Assembly: GCF_023276435.1 (NCBI RefSeq)
Contig: NZ_JALLPO010000019.1
Span: 1 to 64,000 of the forward strand
DNA length: 64,000 bases
Source of the DNA: Sphaerisporangium perillae
GTDB taxonomy: Bacteria > Actinomycetota > Actinomycetes > Streptosporangiales > Streptosporangiaceae
Direction: 5' to 3'
Made by a program: the position numbers and the translations under genes. The notes below the pieces were generated by a model. It ran no database searches. It worked only from the letters and a program-made list of their open reading frames with translations, and was not told where the DNA came from. Positions 1 through 7,288 of this stretch are shown piece by piece (position 1 is the stretch's first letter; each line of letters opens with the position of its first letter).

Positions 1-346
1 AGCTTCAAGACCCTGAAGTACTGCCCGACCTTCCCTGGCCGGTTCGGCTCGATCGAGGACGCCCGCGCGTTCTGCCAAGACTTCTACACCTGGTAACAAC
101 CACGACCACCATCACTCCGGGATCGGCTACCACCACCCGGTCGACGTGCACCACGGGCGCGCTGCCAAGGTCCGCGACCGGCGCGCTCGAGTCCTGGCTG
201 CCGCGCAGGCAGCTCACCCCGAACGCTTCGCCAGTGGCGGCACCCCTACCCCGCCCGACCTTCCCGGCCCGGCATGGATCAACAAGCCCAACCAAGACCA
301 CACGAACGAGCAGAAGAACACATCAGAGAACCAGACACAGAATTAG
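1..346 (+). pseudogene. IS3-family transposase (orfB) C-terminal remnant, frameshifted
   Basis: The window opens inside an rve-type integrase domain. Frame 1 reads SFKTLKYCPTFPGRFGSIED through to FYTW and then hits TAA at 94-96. The expected continuation, NHDHHHSGIGYHHPVDVHHG, is intact but lies in frame 2 from base 98. It runs on through AAKVRDRRARVLAAA to a TAG at 346. One extra A near 95 explains the break: TGG-TAA-C would otherwise read TGG-TAC-AAC. The HSGIGYHHPxxVHHG motif is typical of the IS3/IS481-like orfB C-terminus. The N-terminal part is outside the window. It is very probably a dead copy, unless the base is a sequencing error. Confidence 0.8.
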
Positions 347-361
347 CCCAGCTCAACTGCC

Positions 362-880
362 TTGATCAAATTGACAGGTTCCGGCACCGCCAAACGGGTG
401 GCACTGGCTCAAATCGCCCTCATCGACTCCCTCAGCATCGAAATCGACGCCATCGAAAAGGAGCTCAAGCCGCTGGTCGAGGCCCGGGTCCCGCGCTTGC
501 TGGCGATCGTCGGGGTGAACGTGCTCACCGCCGCGAAACTCCTGGGCGAGATCGGCGACATCACCCGCTTCCACAGCTCCGCAGCATTTGCCCGGCACAA
601 CGGCACCGCCCCGATCCCCGTGTGGAGCGGCAACGACGATCGTCACCGACTCAACCGCGGCGGAAATCGGCAGCTCAACACCACCCTGCATCGCATTGCC
701 ATCACCCAGGCCCGCTGTCACGAAGGCGCCCGAGCTTTACTGAAACGACGCCAGGAGACCACCCGAGACACCGGCAAGGGGAGCTTCCGCGTCCTCAAAC
801 GGCATCTGTCGGATGTGGTCTACCGAGCGCTCATCGACGACCACGACCAATCCGCCACGACCGGGCGACCTGCTCACCGA
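362..880 (+). pseudogene. IS110-family transposase C-terminal remnant
   Basis: The reading frame matches the C-terminal transposase_20 domain of IS110/IS116/IS902 elements: LLAIVGVNVLTAAKLLGEIG, then RFHSSAAFARHNGTAPIPVW, a SGNDDRHRLNRGGNRQLNT segment, and a final LKRHLSDVVYRAL. The N-terminal RuvC-like DEDD domain, normally about 150-200 residues, is absent. The frame starts only 15 bases after the IS3 remnant ends. Past about residue 165 the open frame (to 997) no longer resembles the family, so I end the homologous part near 880. It is a truncated, non-functional scar, and two different IS remnants abut here. Confidence 0.8.
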
Positions 881-909
881 GGCCCTGCGACGTCCCAAGG
901 GCCAGGTTG

Positions 910-1377
910 TCAACAGTATTCGTCCACATCAAGCTCGGCATGCGTTGAGATCAAGAACTGCAGCACTCGGCGGTCCAGATGCCAGCCGAGCAGTTGATGC
1001 TGCCCCGGCAGCTTCTCAAACGCTGGATCCGAGGAGAATGTCTCCTCTTCCTCGCCGCCGTCGGCATTCAGATAACGGACGACCTGCAAGACGGCGCATG
1101 AACCGCCCTCATCCTGGTTCAGCTCCTCGACCAACTCACCGATGGCCCCGCCGAACGGCGCAAGCCGATCGATCAGGCGGGCGATCAGCTCATCGACCGT
1201 TACTCCTGGATCACGGCACACGATCTTCCATGCGTGTGCGGTCGGCCGGGGCGGCTTCGCACTACGGCTGCCCAGCGCCGCGGTCTCGTCCCGCTCCAAT
1301 CCGATCCGAGCCGTCATCTCCACGGCGTCCAAGATTTCGCTCCTCACGGCGAAGTAGACGTACTGGCGGACGCGCAC
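910..1377 (-). CDS. DUF4279 domain-containing protein
   Basis: This is a 155-residue protein. Its N-terminus, QYVYFAVRSEILDAVEMTAR followed by IGLERDET, fits DUF4279 proteins, small cytosolic proteins of unknown role often found in toxin-immunity or mobile contexts. The middle carries VTVDELIARLIDRLAPF and an acidic patch (GGEEEETF). The GTG at 1377 is the only sensible start: an in-frame TAA lies four codons upstream and AAGG precedes it at suitable spacing. It follows the gene at 1427-1870 by about 50 bases on the same strand and is probably co-transcribed with it. Function is unknown. Its 3' end abuts the IS110 remnant. Confidence 0.6.
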   Translation of the reverse strand: MRVRQYVYFAVRSEILDAVEMTARIGLERDETAALGSRSAKPPRPTAHAWKIVCRDPGVTVDELIARLIDRLAPFGGAIGELVEELNQDEGGSCAVLQVVRYLNADGGEEEETFSSDPAFEKLPGQHQLLGWHLDRRVLQFLISTHAELDVDEYC

Positions 1378-1426
1378 ACGCCGACCTTAAACGATCTCCA
1401 GGGTTCCCTTGCTTGACATAGGAGCG

Positions 1427-1870
1427 TCAGGCAGGCGGGGGTGTCCGCGGGTGCGGATCTGTCGACGCCGTAGCCCGCCTACGCTCTTTGAGAAGGCGTT
1501 TGGCCTGGTGTCGTGCTCGCTGGCTGATGTGTCGATGCTGCTGAAGCGCGATGAGAAGGTCCTCGAACAGGGGGACCTCTTCGACCCGGATCCAATCAAC
1601 GGCCAGCGTGACCCAATAGGGGGCGAGGGCTGTCAGCTCCATCTCGATGATGACGCGCACCACCTGTGCAAAGTCGGGGGTGTCTTCCGTCCGGAGCGAT
1701 TCGACTTCCGCTTCCACGGTCTCCCGTGATCGTTCGAGCAACGGCAACAACCACACCGCGGTATGGAAGCTGAGAGGGAGGGCGCCGTGCTCATTCGACG
1801 TAACCAGCCAGGAGCCGTTCTCGGTGATGAGCCAGGGACCGTTCGGCTTGACCGCGAGTACGAAGGCCAC
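1427..1870 (-). CDS. Hypothetical protein upstream of the DUF4279 gene
   Basis: This is a 147-residue soluble protein that I do not recognise. It has a GTG start at 1870 behind a good AGGAG site (rc of 1874-1881). The first third is beta-rich (MAFVLAVKPNGPWLITENGS), followed by a likely helical half (RSRETVEAEVESLRTE, later LLIALQQHRHISQRARHQAK) and a basic tail. It shows no signal peptide and no membrane segment. It lies directly upstream of the DUF4279 gene and probably shares a transcript. A small effector, immunity or phage-derived gene is possible, but the sequence does not decide. Confidence 0.5.
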   Translation of the reverse strand: MAFVLAVKPNGPWLITENGSWLVTSNEHGALPLSFHTAVWLLPLLERSRETVEAEVESLRTEDTPDFAQVVRVIIEMELTALAPYWVTLAVDWIRVEEVPLFEDLLIALQQHRHISQRARHQAKRLLKERRRATASTDPHPRTPPPA

Positions 1871-1995
1871 GACTCACTCCTGTACCAGGATCCACATCGA
1901 GGGTAAGGGTTCGGGCTTGATCACATGCCACAGGCGTGCCGGATCCCGCGGGAAACAGCGGGGAAACACGGTCACTCACGGATCATGAACGAAGA

Positions 1996-2029
1996 AGCCC
2001 CCGACCGACATCTCTGCTGGTCAGGGGCT
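1996..2029. terminator. Stem-loop terminator next to the distal tRNA-Tyr repeat
   Basis: Arms AGCCCCCGACC (1996-2006) and GGTCAGGGGCT (2019-2029) pair with one mismatch around a 12-base loop, followed by CTTT. It sits just before the distal copy of the tRNA-Tyr 3' repeat, mirroring the terminator beside the intact tRNA. It is probably the original tRNA-Tyr terminator displaced by island insertion. Confidence 0.55.
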
Positions 2030-2034
2030 CTTTG

Positions 2035-2095
2035 CGCTGGTGTGGCAGGTGCAAGGTTCGAACTTGCGTAGGCTGAGCCGACGGTTTTACAGACC
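2035..2095 (-). repeat. Distal att copy: 61-bp direct repeat of the tRNA-Tyr 3' end
   Basis: These 61 bases are identical to 7289-7349. They contain the tRNA-Tyr T-arm (TTCGAACTTGC on the plus strand), variable arm and anticodon-loop region, but not the 5' half. After 2095 the sequence diverges from the tRNA. Such a partial copy is the classic scar left when a tyrosine-recombinase element integrates at a tRNA 3' end. Confidence 0.85.
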
Positions 2096-2299
2096 CACCG
2101 CGAAAACACCGTGACCTGCAACGATTACCGGCGCTGGCTGCACATGGGCACACACCGGGCATGATCTACAGGTCTGACCCGTGAAAACTAGGCGTACGCG
2201 CCCAAGTCTAGAGCGCGGGAACGCATTGGGAAAGCTCAGCCGGATCCGTCCGATTAGGGCCGGACGCAGCCGGATGACGACCGCTGATCGAGACACGAA

Positions 2300-2332
2300 A
2301 AAGCCCAGGCCATCACCGATGACCTGGGCTTT
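2300..2332. terminator. Stem-loop beside the tRNA-Arg fragment
   Basis: AAAGCCCAGG (2300-2309) pairs perfectly with CCTGGGCTTT (2323-2332). On the minus strand it follows the tRNA-Arg 3' fragment by 5 bases, as expected for a tRNA terminator carried along with the att scar. Confidence 0.65.
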
Positions 2333-2337
2333 CATGC

Positions 2338-2381
2338 TGCGCGGCCGGAGGTATTCGAAACCCCAACCTTCTGATCCGTAG
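2338..2381 (-). repeat. tRNA-Arg(ACG)-like 3' fragment (att scar)
   Basis: Read on the minus strand, this starts in an anticodon loop (CTACGGATCAG, compatible with anticodon ACG) and continues AAGG, a T-arm with TTCGAAT flanked by GGGGT/ACCTC, and a GC-rich acceptor half ending GCCGCGCA. The 5' half of a tRNA is missing, so it is not a functional gene. It resembles the 3' half of actinobacterial tRNA-Arg and is best read as an attachment-site remnant from an earlier integration. Confidence 0.55.
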
Positions 2382-2673
2382 GTGAAGACTCATCCGACAT
2401 TGCTCGGGTCGCCTACCTGCATAAACGTCTGGTGCATAGGCATGGCCTGCCCGGCTCGGGAAAGCATCAGGAGTCCACCACTCAAGGGATCGGCTCACCC
2501 ACATTTCCCGCTTCAACCCTAGGACTCGACAGCATATCCGCTTCATGCACATTTATCCGCTATGGGGTAACGATTGAGAGCACATTGGCAAGATGTCGAT
2601 AGTGTACGAACATCGCCACAGATAGAATCACCCGATCTTGTTAGTAGGTGCTAGAGGATCTGGGGCGATAGTG

Positions 2674-3981
2674 ATGGCAGACCTGGACAGCGAATTCCGT
2701 GAGTACTACCCCCCGACTGACGAACAGCGCAAAGTCGCCATGACAAGCGGTCTTGTGTGCTTGGACACCAACGTCCTGTTGGATGCCTACCGCTTCGCTC
2801 CTCACGCGCGAGAAGAGCTGCTCAATGTCCTGGAAAAATTGGGAGATCGACTGTGGATCCCCCACCAGGTCGCTGGCGAATTCCATAGAAACCGCATCAA
2901 AGTAATTGGCGATCAGGCGAATGCCTATACTCCCGCGCTTACGGCTCTCGAAGGCATATTGGAGTATTTTAAGCAGAATGTCAGCGACAAAATCAGGACC
3001 TTAGGTAGAACTGTGGCTCTGACAAAAGAAGAGGAGAGAAGAATCCTTGAGCAGATCCCCGAGAGCGTATCGGCAGCATGGCAGGAAATCGACAACCTAA
3101 GGACACGGCACGGCGTAACGCTCGACATGCTGTCCAACGACCCCGTTCTGAAGCGACTAGAGGAGCTTCTTAAGGGAAAGGTGGGAGCGAGACCAACCCT
3201 TGAAGACGAGCAAAAGGCACGAGAAGAGGCCAAGAGAAGAGCAGTCGAAAATATTCCACCAGGATTCGCCGATCAGAAGAACAAGACCGACAGCAGCGGG
3301 GATTACTTAGTCTGGTCTCAGGTTCTTAAAGAGGCCGCACACAGGAAATCGCCCATTCTTCTCGTCACTAGAGACACCAAAGATGATTGGTTTCGCAAAG
3401 AGAAGGGTCGAACAATTTCAGCCCGACCTGAGTTGATCCGTGAGGCCAGGGAACAAGCTGGCTCTGATCTTGTCATCATGGAAACACAATCTTTCCTTTT
3501 CCATGCTCGCGAATATCTGAACGCAACAGTAAGCGACGAACTACTGAGTCAAGTCGAGCAGCTGCCCGGCATTGAGCACAATAACGAAATTATACACATC
3601 TCACGGAACGCACGCGGACGGATTATGCATAAGCTCAGATCTGCCTCGGTTCGCGTTCTTGAAGAGAACAGGTATCTTAAAGATCGCATGGAAACACTTT
3701 ATGAAATCGCCAAGAACTCACCCCTCGAAAATTCGAAAGAGCTACAGGAAGAGCTGCACGAGAACCTAGCGCGCAGACGTGCCATAGCGGAAGATTTCGA
3801 GAAGATCGACAAGGCAATGTATATACTTGACAATCCACAATCTGAAAGTTCTACGCATATCGCAATCTACCGTGATCAATTGCGAGGTGTTCACGAAACA
3901 GCGCGATTGATCACGAACGATGACGATTCCCATACCATGGAAGACACCGAGAAAGACCCTACTGCCAGATATCTCTTCTGA
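2674..3981 (+). CDS. PIN-like domain protein (PIN_8/DUF4935 type)
   Basis: This 435-residue protein is a candidate RNA or DNA nuclease. The N-terminal half carries a PIN-like fold with spaced acids: D in LDTNVLLDAYRF (about residues 32-42), E in WIPHQVAGEFHRNR (about 74), D in NKTDSSGDYLVW, and D in LLVTRDTKDDW (about 235-245). The C-terminal 180 residues are helical and charged with coiled-coil character (RVLEENRYLKDRMETLYEI, ELQEELHENLARRRA). I chose ATG 2674 over the in-frame TTG at 2638 because MADLDSEFREYYPPTDEQ is the usual start of this family. The gene is A/T-richer than its neighbours and sits alone on the plus strand in the island, which suggests horizontal transfer. PIN_8 proteins occur in phage-defence contexts; that role here is an inference. 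Confidence 0.75.
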   Translation: MADLDSEFREYYPPTDEQRKVAMTSGLVCLDTNVLLDAYRFAPHAREELLNVLEKLGDRLWIPHQVAGEFHRNRIKVIGDQANAYTPALTALEGILEYFKQNVSDKIRTLGRTVALTKEEERRILEQIPESVSAAWQEIDNLRTRHGVTLDMLSNDPVLKRLEELLKGKVGARPTLEDEQKAREEAKRRAVENIPPGFADQKNKTDSSGDYLVWSQVLKEAAHRKSPILLVTRDTKDDWFRKEKGRTISARPELIREAREQAGSDLVIMETQSFLFHAREYLNATVSDELLSQVEQLPGIEHNNEIIHISRNARGRIMHKLRSASVRVLEENRYLKDRMETLYEIAKNSPLENSKELQEELHENLARRRAIAEDFEKIDKAMYILDNPQSESSTHIAIYRDQLRGVHETARLITNDDDSHTMEDTEKDPTARYLF

Positions 3982-4019
3982 TTAGAGACCAGCCGTCAAC
4001 TTCTCGATACTCGTCACGA

Positions 4020-4217
4020 TCAAGTTTTCCCCGCGGCTAAGAGTCGATCCGCCTTTCCCGGCTTATTGGCGTAGCCAACGGCGAGGACGTCGGTCCGCTT
4101 GGCCGCCTGCATGTCGATGGTCGAGTCGCCGACCAAGAGGGAGACCGAGGCATCGGCACCAAGCTGCGCTAAGGCGGCACTGGGAAAGGCCGTAAAGTCG
4201 GCCCCTCTTGCCGGGTA
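4020..4217 (-). pseudogene. HAD-family hydrolase C-terminal fragment
   Basis: About 65 residues match the end of a HAD phosphatase: FPSAALAQLGADASVSLLVG, then DSTIDMQAAKRTDVLAVGYA and NKPGKADRLLAAG. The VGDSxxDMxAA segment is HAD motif IV, carrying the Mg-binding Asp. The nucleophile motif DxDxT and the cap domain are missing. No start lies within the fragment; an open frame reaching 4358 overlaps the isochorismatase gene out of frame. It is a decayed remnant, probably from a hydrolase that once followed the isochorismatase gene. Confidence 0.65.
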
Positions 4218-4221
4218 GGTC

Positions 4222-4998
4222 TCACTGATGGTCTGCGTTTTCCCGCTCTCGCGCCGATACCTCCGAGCTGACGCGCACCGTAGAGTCCGACATCCCTCGC
4301 ACGGTCTCAGCGAGTCGAGCTGCGCCCTGGGACGCCACACGGACATCGGAGATACCACGAATGGCCGTAGCAGCCTCCTGATATGCCCGCGTGAGCGCTA
4401 CGAGGGCTGCATCCATGCCGCCGTTCTCATCGGTTGTACGGCGCTCGCTCTCGCGGCCAGGATGCCGGGGGTCGATTTCTGCGGCTCTGACGAGCTGGTG
4501 AGGGCCGATGAAACGAGCGGTCACCAGCAAACCAGCCTCGTGGGAGACCTCGCCGGCATGGCTGGCTGAGGCATCCTCAATCACCCACGGCGTCAGATCT
4601 CGCTCAAATGCATCGGCCGCTGTCTTAAGTACACAACTTTCCGTGGCGATTCCACAAACGTATATGTCAGTCCATCCGTGTTGCGAAATGAGCGCCCGGC
4701 CTTCATCGTTGAAAAGGCTATAGATGGTCTTATCGATTACCGCCGTCGCCTTCGACAGGTAGGGCTGCAGCTCAGGAACGATATCCACCTCCGGCGACCC
4801 CATGAGCTTTGACCAAGCAAAGAGCCGCTGAAAGATGCTTCCCTCATGATCTTGGTAGCGAGTGAAAACGACCTCGCCGCCCGCCGTCTGCCGGCGCTTG
4901 ACGAGGTCCGCGATGATCGGAACGACATGGGCCGACTCTTCTCGCACGAACCCGTTCTGAACGTCGACTACAGCTAGGACGGCGGATCTGTTGAGCAC
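4222..4998 (-). CDS. Isochorismatase-like cysteine hydrolase
   Basis: This 258-residue protein belongs to the isochorismatase/nicotinamidase superfamily of cytosolic amide and ester hydrolases. Residues 1-170 contain the family fold: VLAVVDVQNGF with the catalytic Asp, the Lys in AVIDKTIYSLF, and the nucleophile Cys in YVCGIATESCVLKTA preceded by the usual strand. The last 80 residues (MDAALVALTRAYQEAATAI and a Ser/Arg-rich tail) are unrelated to the core and may be altered by the recombination that created the adjoining HAD fragment. The GTG at 4998 follows GAAGGG at about 9 bases and lies 5 bases downstream of the upstream gene's stop, so the two are probably an operon. The substrate cannot be inferred. 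Confidence 0.8.
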   Translation of the reverse strand: MLNRSAVLAVVDVQNGFVREESAHVVPIIADLVKRRQTAGGEVVFTRYQDHEGSIFQRLFAWSKLMGSPEVDIVPELQPYLSKATAVIDKTIYSLFNDEGRALISQHGWTDIYVCGIATESCVLKTAADAFERDLTPWVIEDASASHAGEVSHEAGLLVTARFIGPHQLVRAAEIDPRHPGRESERRTTDENGGMDAALVALTRAYQEAATAIRGISDVRVASQGAARLAETVRGMSDSTVRVSSEVSARERENADHQ

Positions 4999-5003
4999 TG
5001 GTC

Positions 5004-5369
5004 TTACCCTTCACTCGTTTCGCGAAGTATATCTATGGCCTGTGTAAGGTGACCCGGCAGGCCGCTGGTGTCGAGGATGGCGGAGCGCATGAACCGATGC
5101 TGGTCAGTCTCTTGGGGGCGAGGGTTCGTAAGGCGGGAGCGTACTCCACGAAGAAACCGCCACCCGTACTCTTCGGGTACCGAAGGGTCGCGCCCCTGTT
5201 CCACCTGCTCATTGATGTACGCGCAATAGGCCCAGATGGCTTGTGTTGCCAGTTCAGCGGATACAAGCTCATGTTCAGCGAGCGAACGTTGTGGCGCCAT
5301 CGGTGAATAAACAACACCCGACCATGAGGCGTAACCCAAAGAGATTCCCTTTACGCCAAAGGAAATCAT
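5004..5369 (-). CDS. Hypothetical protein in operon with the isochorismatase-like gene
   Basis: This is an unrecognised soluble protein of about 121 residues. It is helical, with NEQVEQGRDPSVPEEYGWRF and LRGVRSRLTNPRPQETDQHR as likely conserved blocks. No catalytic motif, signal peptide or membrane segment is visible. The start is uncertain: ATG 5369 is my choice because sequence upstream (5375-5437) is an integrase scar on the other strand; ATG 5300 is an alternative. The abrupt junction suggests it may be the C-terminal part of a longer protein, possibly a regulator, cut by recombination. It ends 5 bases before the hydrolase start. Confidence 0.5.
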   Translation of the reverse strand: MISFGVKGISLGYASWSGVVYSPMAPQRSLAEHELVSAELATQAIWAYCAYINEQVEQGRDPSVPEEYGWRFLRGVRSRLTNPRPQETDQHRFMRSAILDTSGLPGHLTQAIDILRETSEG

Positions 5370-5374
5370 TTCCG

Positions 5375-5437
5375 AAGTGCGTCCATGGGCAGGACGGGGG
5401 GGCAATGCGCCGCATCTTGTACGCCACGACGCCTTGA
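5375..5437 (+). pseudogene. Integrase C-terminal tail scar
   Basis: The frame reads KCVHGQDGGAMRRILYATTP and stops with TGA. It aligns closely with the scar at 7110-7173 (TCIHGQQGEAMRRILDATAP), the typical last 20 residues of an actinobacterial tyrosine integrase after the catalytic Tyr. Nothing upstream in frame resembles the recombinase catalytic domain. It is a recombination scar only. Confidence 0.6.
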
Positions 5438-5538
5438 AACAAGGCCATTGAGTGCCACGCTAGATAGCGGGAAAACACGCATCATCGGTTATAGATCGAC
5501 CTCTGGCCTTCGGGTTGCGCTAGAGGCCGATCTATGCC

Positions 5539-6384
5539 TTAGAAGGGGGATACTGCGATCGCTTTGGCAAACTCAACTAGAGCATCCTCAACAGACAAGG
5601 ACCTTTGCCTTACAGCCTTCTCCTTCCGTAAACCAGCCCCTACCCCCCATGGTGCCGCCCAGAAAGGCGTGCTTGACGTTACCGCCTCCTCATTCAAGCG
5701 CTTTAGATCGAGTATCGAAATGGACGCATACTTAGTGTCAACTATGCCCGCAGAGCGCCATGCCCTGAGTACCCGATTAACAGAGGCGAGGCTGGCGCCA
5801 ATCCAAGCCGCTAGGTCCGGCTGAGAGACTGGCGGCGCGAGAAGAATCCCATGCCCTTTGGCTGATTCTACCTCGCCGAATCGATAGAGCAGGGTCAGGA
5901 GAAGTCGCGCCAATCGAGGAGCGACATCGAGCCGATTCATGGCATGCATATACATCACCATATGGAGTTGCATGGCAACGCAGGACATGATTGGCTTATG
6001 AAGCGTCGGCAACCTTTCTAGAATCCGCGAGATGTCGTCAGTCGGGATTTTGAGTACACGTCCGCCTCGCAGAGCAATGGCCTTTGTTACTCCGGCTCTA
6101 CCTACCCACATGGGCTGGACCGGCGCTATTGAGTGCAGGGCGCTAACCAGGTCACCTGGGCCGGACAAGTCGATTACGACGCGATCATCCGGCCCAGCTT
6201 CCACCTGAAGCCTTACCCAACAGTCCGATAGAAGGACGATCAGGTTTTGAGTATCGTCGGATAGAACCACATCCCTTCTCTGGACAGTTCTCACTTCCCC
6301 TCGCTTGAGAAGCAGCCGCTTCTGCAAGGGAGACAGATCGTTCCAGAAGCTGGACTGACCGGGACGCCGTCGGACGCGATTCAT
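5539..6384 (-). CDS. Crp/Fnr-family transcriptional regulator
   Basis: This 281-residue DNA-binding regulator has an N-terminal cNMP-binding-like beta-barrel (about residues 20-130: LLKRGEVRTVQRRDVVLSDD, VVIDLSGPGDLVSAL). A dimerisation helix follows (HKPIMSCVAMQLHMVMYMHA), then a winged helix-turn-helix (about 180-225) with SQPDLAAWIGASLASVNRVL as the recognition region. The last 45 residues extend beyond the usual Crp length of 210-230. The ATG at 6384 lies 15 bases downstream of the small membrane-protein gene, so they probably form one transcript. The ligand is unknown; the residues that bind cAMP in E. coli Crp are not evident. It could control island genes. Confidence 0.8.
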   Translation of the reverse strand: MNRVRRRPGQSSFWNDLSPLQKRLLLKRGEVRTVQRRDVVLSDDTQNLIVLLSDCWVRLQVEAGPDDRVVIDLSGPGDLVSALHSIAPVQPMWVGRAGVTKAIALRGGRVLKIPTDDISRILERLPTLHKPIMSCVAMQLHMVMYMHAMNRLDVAPRLARLLLTLLYRFGEVESAKGHGILLAPPVSQPDLAAWIGASLASVNRVLRAWRSAGIVDTKYASISILDLKRLNEEAVTSSTPFWAAPWGVGAGLRKEKAVRQRSLSVEDALVEFAKAIAVSPF

Positions 6385-6399
6385 GGTTGCCGTACTTCC

Positions 6400-6585
6400 C
6401 TAAGCCCAATACAGGGCGTACAGGATTGCCGGTATAGCACCGAGCAGGATCGAGAGCGCTAGAAGAATGCGCGCAGCCCTGGTCGGCGCCAGGCTCGCCA
6501 ATCGGATACTGACGTATCCCGCCATGCAGACGATAGCCGTAGCGACCGCCACTCCAGCAGCGATCCTGAACAGTTCTGGTTGCAC
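6400..6585 (-). CDS. Small two-helix membrane peptide
   Basis: This 61-residue protein is almost entirely two hydrophobic helices: FRIAAGVAVATAIVCMAGYV (about 6-26) and ILLALSILLGAIPAILYALY (about 40-60), joined by a short basic loop (RLASLAPTRAAR). It starts at GTG 6585 behind a GGGGAA ribosome site and ends 15 bases upstream of the Crp-type regulator. I do not recognise a family. The coupling with a regulator suggests a membrane sensor or anchor for it, but nothing in the sequence proves this. Confidence 0.55.
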   Translation of the reverse strand: MQPELFRIAAGVAVATAIVCMAGYVSIRLASLAPTRAARILLALSILLGAIPAILYALYWA

Positions 6586-7050
6586 CTATTCCCCTAACGT
6601 CCTTTTCGCCTCTTCGCCGAGCGACTGCATTCGTCACTGTACGTACGGCCTGGTAGAAGCCGCCGTGAGGCAGACTAGGGGATATGGGGCCCATCGTCAC
6701 ACCGCAACAACCAAGATGCATAAATCGATGCCCTAGCTGGGACAACGGTCGATATGTCGCTTTCAATCACCGCACGCGACGAAGTTAGCGGGAGAAAAAT
6801 GCCCCCCTGCGTTATATAAGTGCCGCTAAGACGGACGAGACATCTCCTCCAAGAGGTTCCGACGCAGTACATTGGACCTGCCTGGCGTCCTGCCTCTTCG
6901 CCGAGCGCATCGGAGTGCCGGGTCTCGAGAGGTGGGATCCGGGGTGGTAGCCGGAGCCCACCTCTCATCCGGCATGTGCCGCGTTACGAGGGCTTGCAGG
7001 TACTGCGAGACGCGGGTGCGGGATCCACTCGCCGCTCAACGCCGGCGTTC
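6586..7050. other. Gene-free interval in the island
   Basis: No open frame here has a credible start, ribosome site or recognisable protein. It contains the presumed promoter of the minus-strand peptide/Crp operon (next to 6585) and decayed sequence leading to the integrase scar. Confidence 0.5.
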
Positions 7051-7173
7051 CGGCGCCTCAACGCCCAGTGGGCAGGGCACAGCGTGGATGTGCTCTTGCG
7101 GGTCTACGCGACGTGCATCCACGGGCAGCAAGGCGAGGCCATGCGCCGCATCTTGGATGCCACAGCACCGTAA
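7051..7173 (+). pseudogene. Tyrosine integrase C-terminal scar next to tRNA-Tyr
   Basis: The frame RRLNAQWAGHSVDVLLRVYA followed by TCIHGQQGEAMRRILDATAP ends at TAA 7173. GHSVDVLLRVYA holds the last catalytic His and the Tyr nucleophile of actinobacterial tyrosine recombinases. Upstream residues in the frame do not resemble an integrase, so only the tail survives. Its place about 120 bases from the tRNA-Tyr 3' end and its orientation are what is expected for the integrase of the island, whose body has been deleted. Confidence 0.75.
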
Positions 7174-7246
7174 ATCCTTGGGCCCGCATTAGGCACAACC
7201 GCCCGTAGAGAGCCGGTGTCAGTCGGACACAGCCGGACACACAGCA

Positions 7247-7286
7247 AGAGGCCCGCCGCCGCGTTTCCGCTGGTGACGGGCCTCTT
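7247..7286. terminator. tRNA-Tyr terminator
   Basis: AAGAGGCCCG (7247-7256) pairs with CGGGCCTCTT (7277-7286). On the minus strand it lies 10 bases beyond the tRNA-Tyr 3' end and its lower arm is followed by a purine/pyrimidine-mixed tail. It probably ends the tRNA transcript. Confidence 0.65.
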
Positions 7287-7288
7287 TA

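Larger units (their letters stand above)
2096..2673. other. Gene-poor stretch at the island edge
   Basis: No convincing coding region is present. It contains the stem-loop at 2300-2332 and the tRNA-Arg-like fragment at 2338-2381. From about 2500 the sequence becomes A/T-rich and leads into the PIN-like gene; the promoter of that gene probably lies here, but I cannot place -35/-10 boxes confidently. Confidence 0.5.

Noticed and set aside
6675-6968. Minus-strand 97-codon frame between the Crp operon and the integrase scar
   Set aside because: No ribosome site, no recognisable motif, irregular composition and an overlapping plus-strand frame of equal quality; judged non-coding.
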